From the NCBI GenBank assembly GCA_945865565.1, contig CAMBEK010000007.1:1-64000 (forward strand): a DNA stretch of 64,000 bases, given 5' to 3'. The stretch is from Pseudobacteriovorax antillogorgiicola. GTDB lineage: Bacteria > Bdellovibrionota_B > Oligoflexia > Oligoflexales > RGVZ01. Each line of letters opens with the position of its first letter. Within the stretch, counting starts at the first letter, position 1. The translations under genes and the position numbers were made by a program. This document shows positions 7,914-16,863 of the stretch, piece after piece. The notes under the pieces are model-generated. The model was not told the origin of the DNA. It saw nothing but the letters and a program-made list of their open reading frames with translations, and ran no database searches.

Positions 7914-10163
7914 TTACTCGGACACACCCTTCTTCGTGGTGATGGACCCAGAGGCTGCCGGACGCTGCGGTGACCGCCTTGCAGAATCAGGCACCGGCTT
8001 CTTGTCCGACTTTGGATCGCCAGCAAGCAGCTTGGACGGGCCAACACCAAGCAGCGTGGCATCTGTAATTGGGCGCTTACTCAGAACCTGAGAGTAGTTG
8101 GCCGTAATGCGCAAGGACTCCTGCATCACAAAGTCGTCATTGATGTCGGTTTCTTCGCCATTCAAATCACCTGGCTCATTGAGATCTTCACCATCTGGAC
8201 CGGTTGCGCCAGATTTTTTCCCAGCTTTAGCCCCGTCTTTTTTTGTTTTCGCACTGGCCGCAGACTTTATGCCTGTTTTTTCGCTTGCCTTGTCGCCAGA
8301 CTTTTCCTTCAGGCTGACCCGGTTGCGGATCGCCTCGCCATCACGATATTCCTTGATGTCCGCCAGGATTTTCTTAAAGCCTGGATCCCTGTCCATCCGC
8401 GCATGACTGGCCGTGCGCAGTGCTGGAATCAAGCCGTTTGTCATGGCGTAGGACTTGAACTCGGAGGACTCGATTTTTTCCCACGGCAGGGCGTAATCGT
8501 AGTGCTTCTCGCCGATTTCGAGGTCATCCATGATATCCGGAAGGACGATATCGGACTCGACACCGCGCAACTGGGTGCTTGATCCTGCCGGGCGGTAGAA
8601 CTTGCTGATGGTGACTTTGATCGCCCCAAGGCGCTCGTCCAGGTTTTCCAGATTCTGGACAGTGCCTTTACCGAACGTGTGATGCCCACCGATGATAAGG
8701 CCACGACCGTAATCTTGAATCGCGCCCGCAAAAATTTCGCTGGCGCTGGCTGATTGCCCGTTGATGATCACAGCCAACGGTCCATCCCAAGCCGCCGCGC
8801 CTTCCTTATATTGCTGCACAAAGGTTTTGCCTTCAGAACCACGGATCTGAACCTGAGGCCCCTTCCCCGTGAACAATCCGGCAACATTGATGGCCTCATC
8901 CAAACTGCCACCGCCATTGCTGCGCAAATCGACAACAACGGCATCAACCTTTTGATCCCGCATCTTTTTCAGTTCGCGCAGCATATCTGCAGAGCTGCTG
9001 GTGAAATTAGACTGGCGATTCTGACGCCCTTCAAAATCCATGTAGAAAGACGGCAATGTGATCACGCCAACGCTAATTTTGCGAGGTGCGGCACCGCCCT
9101 CATTCAATTCAACCTTGTGGACTTTTGATTTCGCCGCCCTGTCAGTCAACTGAATTTTATCCCGGACAATCGGCACGACATGCTGCACGCTCTTGCCTTT
9201 GCTCTCGCGCAGTAAGGTCAACCGCACTTCAGTTCCGCGCGTTCCACGGATGAGTTTCACGACTTCGCGCAAATCCATGTCAATCACATCGACCGGAACT
9301 TCCTTGCCTTGTGAGACGGCGATGATCTTGTCATCAACTTTGACCTTCCCTGTTTGGGCGGCGGCGCCACCGGGCACCAAAGTTTGGATGGTGGTAAACC
9401 CGTCTTCACTGCGCAGAACCGCACCGATACCCTCAAGGCTCAACCGGGTCTGAATTCGGAAATCTTCCAGTTCCTCGGCCGCAAGATAGCCCGAGTGTGG
9501 ATCCAGTGCCGTGGCAAATGACGCCAGGAACAATGAATAAACATCGTCGGTGGTCATTTCCAACTGGCGTTTGTTACCAAGTTTGTAACGCTTGGTCAGT
9601 TTTTCCTGCGCCTTTGCAACATCACCCAGAGATTCTTTCAACTGCAGCAGCTGGAATTTAACCCGCTTGCGCCAACGTTCGTTGATCTCCTCCGAAGTGG
9701 TCGCCCAAGACTGTTTTTTTCGGTCAAATTCAAGAAATTCGTCAATCGTAAAATCGTGCTTCGCAACAATTTGCTTGTCTACTTCACGCTGACGCTCAGA
9801 AAAACGCTGGGCGAACGTGTTGGTGATATCCGTGATGGCCTTGCAATCATTCGACTTGATCATGTCGTCAAGTTTCGTGTCGTATTCTTTGGTGAAACGA
9901 TCGACATCGGCCTGTAGAAAATAAATTTTCCCGGAATCCCACGCCTTGATGAAATTATCGAGCGTTCGCGTGGACAGTTCGTCTGTCCACGATGAAAAAG
10001 AAAAGTGAATGTTGAAATAGGACTTGGTCAACTGATTGACCTGCGAACAGTCCAATGCGAAGGCCGTTCCAGATCCAGCAAAAGCCCCAGCGCCCGCTAA
10101 AACAGTTGTGCATATGACAAACGCCAGCATTTTAGCAGTAGATTTCCGCAATTTAGACACCAT
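7914..10163 (-). CDS. prc: C-terminal (tail-specific) processing protease, Prc/Tsp, S41A
   Basis: This 749-residue periplasmic protease has a signal peptide (cleavage near FALDCS), then an N-terminal helical region (about 40-215) typical of Tsp. A PDZ domain starts at LEGIGAVLR (about 244-330), followed by the S41 core with VDLRSNGGGS. The Ser-Lys dyad is expected at Ser473 (SASASE) and Lys499 (FGKGTVQ). The C-terminal tail (about 610-690) is Lys/Ala/Gly-rich and low in complexity, and differs from E. coli Prc. Members trim C-termini of envelope proteins. It is divergent from the next gene with a 64-bp spacer; its 3' end lies close to the repeat array. Confidence 0.92.
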   Translation of the reverse strand: MVSKLRKSTAKMLAFVICTTVLAGAGAFAGSGTAFALDCSQVNQLTKSYFNIHFSFSSWTDELSTRTLDNFIKAWDSGKIYFLQADVDRFTKEYDTKLDDMIKSNDCKAITDITNTFAQRFSERQREVDKQIVAKHDFTIDEFLEFDRKKQSWATTSEEINERWRKRVKFQLLQLKESLGDVAKAQEKLTKRYKLGNKRQLEMTTDDVYSLFLASFATALDPHSGYLAAEELEDFRIQTRLSLEGIGAVLRSEDGFTTIQTLVPGGAAAQTGKVKVDDKIIAVSQGKEVPVDVIDMDLREVVKLIRGTRGTEVRLTLLRESKGKSVQHVVPIVRDKIQLTDRAAKSKVHKVELNEGGAAPRKISVGVITLPSFYMDFEGRQNRQSNFTSSSADMLRELKKMRDQKVDAVVVDLRSNGGGSLDEAINVAGLFTGKGPQVQIRGSEGKTFVQQYKEGAAAWDGPLAVIINGQSASASEIFAGAIQDYGRGLIIGGHHTFGKGTVQNLENLDERLGAIKVTISKFYRPAGSSTQLRGVESDIVLPDIMDDLEIGEKHYDYALPWEKIESSEFKSYAMTNGLIPALRTASHARMDRDPGFKKILADIKEYRDGEAIRNRVSLKEKSGDKASEKTGIKSAASAKTKKDGAKAGKKSGATGPDGEDLNEPGDLNGEETDINDDFVMQESLRITANYSQVLSKRPITDATLLGVGPSKLLAGDPKSDKKPVPDSARRSPQRPAASGSITTKKGVSE

Positions 10164-10227
10164 CTGGGGGAACTCCGTTCAAGAAGGTACCATTCATAAT
10201 AACCGAAAACATACCGATCCCCCAGAC

Positions 10228-11988
10228 ATGCAGAAGAAGAAAAAAATCTATTGGCTGACCACTCCGGTTACCGACCAGATACGGGCCTTGGAAAACCAGC
10301 TGAAGCACAGCGGGTTTCATTGCGACTTCTTTTCGAGCCTGGATGCCCTGATGTCTGCTGTGGCAGCCCGCCGGACCACCATTGTGGTCATCGGAGACTT
10401 GGGCTCCCTTGAAAAGGAAACCACTGCGCTGCGCTATCTGGCCCAAAGGCCTGAACTGCAAGGGGTTCGTTTTATTCTGACCCCGCTTCACATGCGCCCG
10501 GGAACCATGGGCCTTGCCGCAGCCTTCAACTTCCGCGACATCCTGCCCATGGATCTGCCACCAGCCATCTGGGCGGAACGATTTATTTTCGCAACATCCA
10601 CCAGCCCGGATCCCCTGCCCATGACGCCGGCCATGATAGGCATGAACCAGTTGGCTTCGGTGCACCTGCCGGCGCGCGTTGTCTGGATCTCCCGCGACCA
10701 GATTTGGCTTGAGTCGCGCCTCGAGGCAGCAGTTGGCACAACCCTGAGCCTGCGTGGTAGCCTGGCCGATGCCGTTGGACTGCCCAGCCTCAAGCTGGAG
10801 GTCATCGCTAAACGCAATAGTTTCCTGTTTTACCGGTTTTCACAGGCCACAATTTGCAAATGGTCCGTGCCCGAGAAATTCCAGCAGCCTGCTCAGTTTA
10901 TCCTGCGTGATTTGCGCACAACCGGGGTCGGTCCCAGCTGCCGTATCTTCATGGCGATCGAATCGCCCGGGCTCCGCAACGAAATCATTGACGCCCTGCC
11001 GCCGCCACACTTCAAACTGTCCGCAGCCCTGCAGCGCCATGGCATTCCGGTTGAGCCCCGCTATTTTTCACCCGACATTGTGCTGATCGAAGACACCTTG
11101 GCCGCCGATGCTGGAGGGGCGCAATTTGCTGCCCTGATGAATAACATTGAGCCCAACGTCCCCGTTCTGATCCTCGGCGAAAAGATTGATTTTGCGGCCG
11201 CTCGCAATGCGTTCCACCACCGCCCGGTTTACATGTTGCCTCAGAAGGCCGCCCTTGTTCGGGAGGCCATCAAAAACCGCTTCGCAACCAAAACCATTAC
11301 GGCCCCGGAATTTGATCAGCTGGACCTCGTTCATCTGCCCCCTGAACATGTCTTATCCTTCGCCGAGATCAGCATTCCTGCACGCTTGACCCGGCTTCAT
11401 CCGCTGCAGGGAACGATCCTGACCGGTCTGCCTGTTGGCAGGTATGCCTTGGCCAAGATCGAGTCACCACTGCTGTCGAAATTATTTGGCCGGCCTGTGT
11501 TTGCAAAATTGACGAGCACATACAAGGATCCAAGGCCAGAGCATGCACTGCACCCGCATGTCGCCGAGTTCGCCTTCTCTGACCTTGATCACGGACATCG
11601 GGCCCAGTTATCTGCGGCACTTCCGGCCTTCGTTGCGGAGCAAATGAAGGGGTTCATCGACCAAGCAGCAGGGGCCAATCCATCGGCGATTCCAGAGCCA
11701 GTGCCTGAGCCAGTTCCTGCATTGCCCCGACCCGTTCGACTGCCTTCGGTCGAGGCTCGGCCTGCAAAATTCAAAGAGCACATCGCTCTGATAAAGAAAC
11801 TGGCGAAAGTAAAAGCCAAATGGCGCAAAGACCGCCACTTCAGGCAAACCGTCAAGGCTGTTGCCTTGGTTTCTGGATTGATCGTTGGTCTTTATCTTCT
11901 GGTCACTCTTTACGAGCCCATTGGTGCGACAACCGGTCAAATTTGGAGCGATTCATTCAAGGCGTTCCGGGACCGCCGCGGCCGCTGA
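10228..11988 (+). CDS. Membrane-anchored protein with receiver-like folds, function unknown
   Basis: This is a 586-residue protein. I chose the ATG at 10228 because the longer track ORF would run back through the prc signal peptide; no clear Shine-Dalgarno is visible. Residues 1-110 (IVVIGDLGSLE, VRFILTP) and a second segment (SPDIVLIEDTLA, VPVLILGEK, KAALVREAIK) look like response-regulator receiver folds without full acidic pockets. A beta-rich stretch between them could be PilZ-like. A Pro/Glu hinge precedes a basic coiled region and a single C-terminal membrane helix (VALVSGLIVGLYLLVTLY). Its 3' end overlaps the fur-like gene by 32 bp, convergently. The domain assignments are pattern-based and uncertain. 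Confidence 0.55.
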   Translation: MQKKKKIYWLTTPVTDQIRALENQLKHSGFHCDFFSSLDALMSAVAARRTTIVVIGDLGSLEKETTALRYLAQRPELQGVRFILTPLHMRPGTMGLAAAFNFRDILPMDLPPAIWAERFIFATSTSPDPLPMTPAMIGMNQLASVHLPARVVWISRDQIWLESRLEAAVGTTLSLRGSLADAVGLPSLKLEVIAKRNSFLFYRFSQATICKWSVPEKFQQPAQFILRDLRTTGVGPSCRIFMAIESPGLRNEIIDALPPPHFKLSAALQRHGIPVEPRYFSPDIVLIEDTLAADAGGAQFAALMNNIEPNVPVLILGEKIDFAAARNAFHHRPVYMLPQKAALVREAIKNRFATKTITAPEFDQLDLVHLPPEHVLSFAEISIPARLTRLHPLQGTILTGLPVGRYALAKIESPLLSKLFGRPVFAKLTSTYKDPRPEHALHPHVAEFAFSDLDHGHRAQLSAALPAFVAEQMKGFIDQAAGANPSAIPEPVPEPVPALPRPVRLPSVEARPAKFKEHIALIKKLAKVKAKWRKDRHFRQTVKAVALVSGLIVGLYLLVTLYEPIGATTGQIWSDSFKAFRDRRGR

Positions 11989-12457
11989 ATTTGCAATCCC
12001 GCCGCAGGCAATGCCCGTAAAGATCCAGTCGATGTCCGGTGAGCTTGAAACCAAGTTGTTCTGCGACTTTTTCCTGCAAACCCTCGATTTCTTCATTCTC
12101 AAATTCCATGACCTTGCCGCAGTCCAGACAGACCAAATGGTCGTGGTGGTGATCGGGCCGGTGGATTTCAAAGACCGAACGTCCATCGCGAAATGACTTC
12201 TGATCGGCCAATCCGGCCTCTTTCAAAAGGTTCAGGGTCCGGTAAACCGTGGCAAGGCCAACCTTCGGGTCTCGCTTGCGGACAATGCCATGCAAATCCT
12301 CGGCATCGACATGCCGGTCCTGGACCAAAAACTCTTCGACCACAACTTTCCGCTGACGGGTTTGCTTCAATGCCTGCTTTTCGAGATAAGCGTTGAGAAC
12401 GTCCCAAAACCACTTATTAGGCGACGAAGCCCCTGGGGATTTCAATTTTTCGGTCAT
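11957..12457 (-). CDS. Fur-family metalloregulator
   Basis: This is a 166-residue Fur-superfamily repressor. The winged helix (about 20-90) includes the recognition segment VGLATVYRTLNLLKEAGL. The metal/dimer domain holds RPDHHHDHLVCLDCGKVMEF, with HHHDH and the CxxC zinc site, and a second Cys pair CLRRDC near the end. The HHHDH pattern favours Fur over Zur, but PerR or another subtype cannot be excluded. The start is ATG 12457 with AGGTGG upstream. The C-terminal tail FSGRGGPGTP is unusual and comes from the 32-bp antisense overlap with the preceding gene. A palindrome in the divergent promoter region (12513-12527) may be its own operator. Confidence 0.85.
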   Translation of the reverse strand: MTEKLKSPGASSPNKWFWDVLNAYLEKQALKQTRQRKVVVEEFLVQDRHVDAEDLHGIVRKRDPKVGLATVYRTLNLLKEAGLADQKSFRDGRSVFEIHRPDHHHDHLVCLDCGKVMEFENEEIEGLQEKVAEQLGFKLTGHRLDLYGHCLRRDCKFSGRGGPGTP

Positions 12458-12500
12458 TGACCACCACCTTTTGACGGAACCAAAGCCTAACATGATAGAA

Positions 12501-12529
12501 TTGGTCGAATTAATAAAGCGCCTTTATCT
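12501..12529 (+). promoter_or_regulatory. Promoter with overlapping 15-bp palindrome (candidate Fur-family operator)
   Basis: TTGGTC (12501-12506) and TTATCT (12524-12529), 17 bp apart, form a plausible sigma-70 promoter for the lipoprotein gene at 12561. A perfect palindrome, ATAAAG-CGC-CTTTAT (12513-12527), covers the spacer and most of the -10, where a bound repressor would block transcription. It lies between the divergent fur-like and lipoprotein genes. Confidence 0.45.
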
Positions 12530-12560
12530 ATTCCAGCAGATTTAGGGGAGCACTCTGGGT

Positions 12561-13448
12561 ATGACTTTCCACTTCAAACAGATCAGACGCATCGCCTTTG
12601 CAACACTCGTTGTCGGAAGTGCATTTACGGGCTGCCGCACACCACGGCGTGCGGATCAAGTCACTGGCGACACCGCAAAATTATTTGTTTCACTGATTGG
12701 CATGGAGACCACCTCTGCCGAATCAAACGCCCAATCCCCCGTCGCTTTTGAACTATCGGGATGCACGGAGACCACCGTTGGCAGCCTGCAGGCCGACGGC
12801 ACCATTTTGTTCAAATCGGCGAAATTCATTCGCAGCCAAATCTGCGACCTGAAGGTCCGCGCGTTATATTCCTCTGCGGACACCCGATATATCGGCGAGC
12901 CAGGAACGTTATACTGGGCCAAATCCGTCAAAATTGGCGAAGACAAAACGGGTCAGTTTGTTGCGACAGCGAACCTGCAACCAATGTTTGAACGCTTGAT
13001 TCCGCGCCAGCCGGGCAGGACCTTTACCATCCAGATCCCAGTGATTTTTACGCCTGCTCCAAACGATGCTCCCATTTCGGCATCCCTTGATTGCAACCCA
13101 AGGATTGCAAATGTTGCCGAATACTCTGACGCAAGCGGCGCCGCCAACAAAACATTCACGTTCGTTGCGGAAGCCCGGGCTGATACGAAATATACCTGCA
13201 AGTTTCTTTGGGTGAGCGCTGGAGGGATCGGTCAAAAATACCAGGGACGTGTCACAGAGACGACCTTTGATGGGTTTGCAGATGCCCAGGTAAAACTGAA
13301 CCCGGTTGAATTGATCTTGGTGCCGCGGAACGAATCGGGCCTTGGCAGTGACGCCGCCGGTGGAGATGTGAACGTGACAACCTCGCCAGGCTCTTGTGCC
13401 AATGGCGAGGTCTTTAATATCGTCACGAGATTGTGCGAGAAATCCTGA
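12561..13448 (+). CDS. Lipoprotein of unknown function, divergent from fur
   Basis: This 295-residue precursor has signal FATLVVGSAF and lipobox FTGC, with the Cys at about 24. AGGGGAG lies upstream of the ATG. The mature protein appears beta-sandwich-like, with scattered Cys (SGCTET, QICDLKV, SLDCNPR, KYTCKF, PGSCANG, TRLCEKS) that could form disulfides. The C-terminal VFNIVTRLCEKS resembles the PGSCANGEVFN... cysteine-rich tails of secreted proteins. No catalytic motif is recognised. Its promoter overlaps a palindrome that a Fur-family protein could bind, which would make it metal- or stress-responsive; that is inference. It converges with the next gene with one base between the stops. Confidence 0.6.
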   Translation: MTFHFKQIRRIAFATLVVGSAFTGCRTPRRADQVTGDTAKLFVSLIGMETTSAESNAQSPVAFELSGCTETTVGSLQADGTILFKSAKFIRSQICDLKVRALYSSADTRYIGEPGTLYWAKSVKIGEDKTGQFVATANLQPMFERLIPRQPGRTFTIQIPVIFTPAPNDAPISASLDCNPRIANVAEYSDASGAANKTFTFVAEARADTKYTCKFLWVSAGGIGQKYQGRVTETTFDGFADAQVKLNPVELILVPRNESGLGSDAAGGDVNVTTSPGSCANGEVFNIVTRLCEKS

Positions 13449-13449
13449 T

Positions 13450-14445
13450 TCAGAAATTCGAGATTGAACTGACCGCAGGCATCTCGAAACTCTCGTCGTC
13501 CACTTGATTGCCGCTGAGATCCCATGCCACCGGCAGGGTTGCCAGCGAGCTGCCCAGCATAAACTCCGATCCGTCCCGCGAGTTTCCTGCGGCGCCAGAC
13601 TCTTCCGCCAACATCATGTCGGCTTCTTGGACAGGACTGCGGCGGCGCATGCGAACCACCAGATAAATCCCAACAAGAACGATCGCACCGGCACCGGCAG
13701 CCGTGGCAGCCTGTTTTTGGTCAAAACGCTTCGGGGCTTCGCCCTTCACCCCAATGGAAACCATCGAGTTCCAAGCCGCTTCAAAAACCGGGTTATTAGG
13801 GTTGGAAATCGATGTCGCAAGGTCGGTGTAGGTCAACAGGTACTGCTTTTCTGAACCGGAAACTAAAATGTGCATTTGCATCACAGCCACATCACTCATC
13901 ACCATGGACGAGTACATGACCAGTCCGTCGTTGGTGCCGTGATAGTTGAAAAACTTGTGCTCTGTGACCTTGTAATCACGAATGACACCACTTTGACCAA
14001 AGCGCTTTTCAAGTTCTGCCTGGAGTTCCGTGGCGCGTTGTTCGTCAATCGGGGCCGGATTCTGGATCGCGGCCACGGTAATGTTGCGGCGAAAGGTCGT
14101 TTGATCCTTGCCGGTTTGAGCCGCAGCCTTTTCTGCTGCTCCCTTGTCTGCGAGTGGTTCTTGCATCACGAGGCTGGTACCAGCCATGCCTTCGGTCACT
14201 TCCCAGCCTTGAGGCGGAGTGATGTCGACACCGGCGATCTCGGCACCAAATGCGACGCGTGATTTCAGTGCAAAGAGGCTCGCCACGAGCAAGGCCGGGG
14301 CGAGGATTTTAAGGAGGTCCGTTTTCTCCCAACGCCGCTTTTGTTTAAGGCGGCTACTGGGAATGGTGACACCAGTCTGGGTCGCCAGGATGATCGGAAC
14401 CTTGGTGGCAGTTACAAGTAAGGTCTGAGGTCTACTGTGGTTCAT
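13450..14445 (-). CDS. Exported/membrane protein of unknown function with C-terminal anchor
   Basis: This is a 331-residue protein. A long basic N-terminus (about 40 residues) precedes a membrane-spanning or signal helix (ILAPALLVASLFAL). A roughly 180-residue extracytoplasmic domain follows, starting ITPPQGWEV, which resembles the PsbP/DcrB-like fold (KVTEHKFFNYHG, AVMQMHILVSGSEKQYLLTYT). A second helix (AGAGAIVLVGIYLVV) and an acidic cytoplasmic-type tail finish the protein. The ATG has GGAGA upstream. The fold assignment is a guess from the pattern of hydrophobic strands. A good promoter lies about 65-95 bp upstream. Confidence 0.55.
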   Translation of the reverse strand: MNHSRPQTLLVTATKVPIILATQTGVTIPSSRLKQKRRWEKTDLLKILAPALLVASLFALKSRVAFGAEIAGVDITPPQGWEVTEGMAGTSLVMQEPLADKGAAEKAAAQTGKDQTTFRRNITVAAIQNPAPIDEQRATELQAELEKRFGQSGVIRDYKVTEHKFFNYHGTNDGLVMYSSMVMSDVAVMQMHILVSGSEKQYLLTYTDLATSISNPNNPVFEAAWNSMVSIGVKGEAPKRFDQKQAATAAGAGAIVLVGIYLVVRMRRRSPVQEADMMLAEESGAAGNSRDGSEFMLGSSLATLPVAWDLSGNQVDDESFEMPAVSSISNF

Positions 14446-14510
14446 TGGTTCGTTTCTCCGTCACAACATCAGCTAAAAACACCGCTTCAACAACAACTAA
14501 CGACGTTCTA

Positions 14511-14539
14511 TTTATAACAATAGATTCTATTAAAATCAA
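14511..14539 (-). promoter_or_regulatory. Sigma-70-type promoter for the membrane-protein gene
   Basis: On the minus strand TTGATT and TATAAA are separated by exactly 17 bp, inside an AT-rich spacer (14446-14727) that stands out from its surroundings. It points at the gene starting at 14445. The spacer otherwise shows no ORF I believe in. Confidence 0.5.
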
Positions 14540-14727
14540 TACAATTATATTGAAATTCATAAAATAATAGCTAACCAATCAAATCCAAATAAACATCAAT
14601 ACTTCCGGTTGCTTAGCCGGTCGCATCAACAACCAGCGGTCCCCGGATGAATTGAATTTGCGCACCGCTGTAGCGAACATGAGCGAATCGAAGAACGGCC
14701 CAACACCCTGATTTTTAACCTGAAAGG

Positions 14728-16863
14728 TTAAAACGGACTCGGGGCAGGGGCGTAACACTTGCGCATCCATGCGACATACGCCGCAGACTGTGGATCCATA
14801 CTGGGCGCGGGCGCATCGCACTTTATTTCACCACTGAAGAAGGAGCAGTTTGAGTAGTCCGTGCGATACGTGGAGCCATCAGATCGAACAGATTCGAATC
14901 GTTGATTGTTTTGCCTGGTACAGTGATCCGCATTCGGCACACCCATAGTCCGGGAACCGTACTCGACTTCAGTGTCCTGAAAGTATCCGGCGCGGTATGA
15001 CCTTGTTTGACACGTACATTGGACGCCTTGGTCGGTAAAACCAGTCTGCGCCCAGTTGTTGAATCCGTTTATGTTGTTCGCACCCTCGTAGAATGCTTCG
15101 ATCTTGGGCGCAATAAAGGTGTCGCTGATTGCATAACCAACCGCGTATCCAACAGCCGCCGTTGTGCCGGCGGCTGCTGCCCCGACCCCGGCGGTCATTG
15201 CTGCTGACCCTGCTGCCGCAGAAGTCATTCCACCAAAGGTTACCCCGAACCCGTATGTTGCAGCGGCAGCGCCAACAGAACTACCCGCGATACCACCCGC
15301 CTGCGTGATGCCCGAGTGGGCCGCGCCGTCTCGTTGGAAACCTAGTTTTGTGGAGACGACATCACCGATCCCCGCACCCAGTAGCCCACCACCCAATCCG
15401 CCAAATCCGGTTGCAAGACTGAATCCTGCGCTCTGTAAACCAGACAATCCAGCCGAGGGGTTCAAGTATGACCAGGCTGAGTCTGCGAGATTCAAACCCA
15501 CGCCACTTCCCAGTCCATACCAACCCGCATTCTCCTTTGATACACCAAGTTCTCCGAAGGCCTGAGTCGCCAGCCCAGCAGCCGCAAAAGCGGCTGACGA
15601 TTTAGGTGTCTCTTGAAAGAATAATGAAGCCAAGCCAGGCATTGATCCCCCCCATCCCGGTCTAGGTGCGGCTTGCTCGATCGCAGGGGGCGTCATTTCG
15701 TTATCGCTTGATGGACGGGAATTCAAAAAATCCAGCCACTTAACTTCTGCGTTAAGTCGCGGGGCAATTTTGTCTAGGTCCGAATAGGTCCCCTTGATGT
15801 CATTGGCGTTAACCACCGTTCCGTATCTGGGTGCGTCTCCCGCTTTTTTAGGCTGCATATCTATTGTGTCTGTGGGGTTGTTATTATGGTCGTAAAGAGT
15901 CCACCGCCACGTGGTGTCTGTCTGTTCAATTGGTGGAAGTCCGTCTGCCCACGCGCCTGGTGTCGTCACCTTCCCGTGATACTGCGGATCGATAATCACT
16001 TGGACTCTTTCAGTGTCCCCTGACGACACCCCAACCTCAAACTCGATAAATCCCATTGTGTGTGCCGCGTTCTCGTGGTGCATGTGTGCAGCCGTGGATG
16101 GCCCGTGGCTAACGTATTCTTGATTCGTTCCCCCAGGCCTGGATGGAATTCCAAGGGAATTGAGAATCTCAGACACAGCATAGGCAGACAAAGGTTGAGT
16201 TCTACAATCACCATTGGAATACCATTGAGCGGTGGCCTGCGCAGGGCAGCTGCTCGTGGGTGAGGCCGGATCGCGGATCGATTTAAAAACCTCATCCATG
16301 CTTTTATAGAATTGCTCATTGATCGGACCAGTTGGTCTGATTTGCTCCCTGATGGCAGCTTCGACACTCTCTCGCATCGAGCTCAGTGCTATTTTCAACG
16401 CATCGACATCCCCGTTCGCCTGGGCCTGCAATATCTCGGCGGCAAATGGCCTGGTCGCATCAAATAGTGCGTCATGTTGTGCCTGTGTCATGTAATAGAC
16501 CGGTTTTTCTGCATTGGTGACACCTATTCCCAAACCGCGATCCTTTGGGATGAAGATCGATGGAACACCCTCCCAAGGACGTCCCAGGATCAATGACTCC
16601 GGATGAAGGTAAAAAAGACTGAAATTTTGGGTATTGCTGCCGTCAATGCGATATCCCGGTTTGAACCCCTGCCCCAGCGGGTTTACAGGCCTTGGTTCCG
16701 GAGGGGGTAGCTTGAGAAACCTATCAAGTTGTTCGGATTCGTTGCCGAATGGATTCGCCCCATATGGCGGATCTCCAGCCATAACGCGTACGCCTGATAG
16801 GAGAGTCCAAAGGACCGACGCAGCGAGGCAGGATTTTTTCAGGGCAGTGATCGTAGATTTCAT
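14728..16863 (-). CDS. Secreted protein: transglutaminase-like domain plus Gly/Ala-rich hydrophobic domain
   Basis: This is a 711-residue precursor. The signal peptide is MKSTITALKKSCLAASVLW..., ending near VMAGD. A central region has a transglutaminase-like order of residues: NGDCRTQPLSAYAVSEILNSLGIPSR (Cys220), AAHTMGFIEFEV (His268) and VIIDPQYHG (Asp292), each in the expected setting. Residues about 425-580 form a long Gly/Ala-rich hydrophobic stretch with small-residue spacing like glycine-zipper or membrane-inserting segments. The C-terminus is Cys-rich (CTCQ, CTRQ, NCSFF, IKCDA, RKCYAP). The ATG overlaps the stop of the upstream YD-repeat lipoprotein (ATGA). The downstream partner position matches gene 22701-24410 in the divergent cassette. 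Catalytic activity is an inference. Confidence 0.6.
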   Translation of the reverse strand: MKSTITALKKSCLAASVLWTLLSGVRVMAGDPPYGANPFGNESEQLDRFLKLPPPEPRPVNPLGQGFKPGYRIDGSNTQNFSLFYLHPESLILGRPWEGVPSIFIPKDRGLGIGVTNAEKPVYYMTQAQHDALFDATRPFAAEILQAQANGDVDALKIALSSMRESVEAAIREQIRPTGPINEQFYKSMDEVFKSIRDPASPTSSCPAQATAQWYSNGDCRTQPLSAYAVSEILNSLGIPSRPGGTNQEYVSHGPSTAAHMHHENAAHTMGFIEFEVGVSSGDTERVQVIIDPQYHGKVTTPGAWADGLPPIEQTDTTWRWTLYDHNNNPTDTIDMQPKKAGDAPRYGTVVNANDIKGTYSDLDKIAPRLNAEVKWLDFLNSRPSSDNEMTPPAIEQAAPRPGWGGSMPGLASLFFQETPKSSAAFAAAGLATQAFGELGVSKENAGWYGLGSGVGLNLADSAWSYLNPSAGLSGLQSAGFSLATGFGGLGGGLLGAGIGDVVSTKLGFQRDGAAHSGITQAGGIAGSSVGAAAATYGFGVTFGGMTSAAAGSAAMTAGVGAAAAGTTAAVGYAVGYAISDTFIAPKIEAFYEGANNINGFNNWAQTGFTDQGVQCTCQTRSYRAGYFQDTEVEYGSRTMGVPNADHCTRQNNQRFESVRSDGSTYRTDYSNCSFFSGEIKCDAPAPSMDPQSAAYVAWMRKCYAPAPSPF

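Noticed and set aside
14713-14733. TTTTAACCT/AGGTTAAAA palindrome as terminator of the transglutaminase-like gene
   Set aside because: The stem overlaps the stop codon and no T-run follows, so an intrinsic terminator is not supported; it may still be a small hairpin.
14579-14821. 80-residue minus-strand ORF downstream of and overlapping the transglutaminase-like gene
   Set aside because: It starts inside that gene in another frame, has no ribosome-binding site and reads as a low-complexity shadow of a Cys-rich segment.
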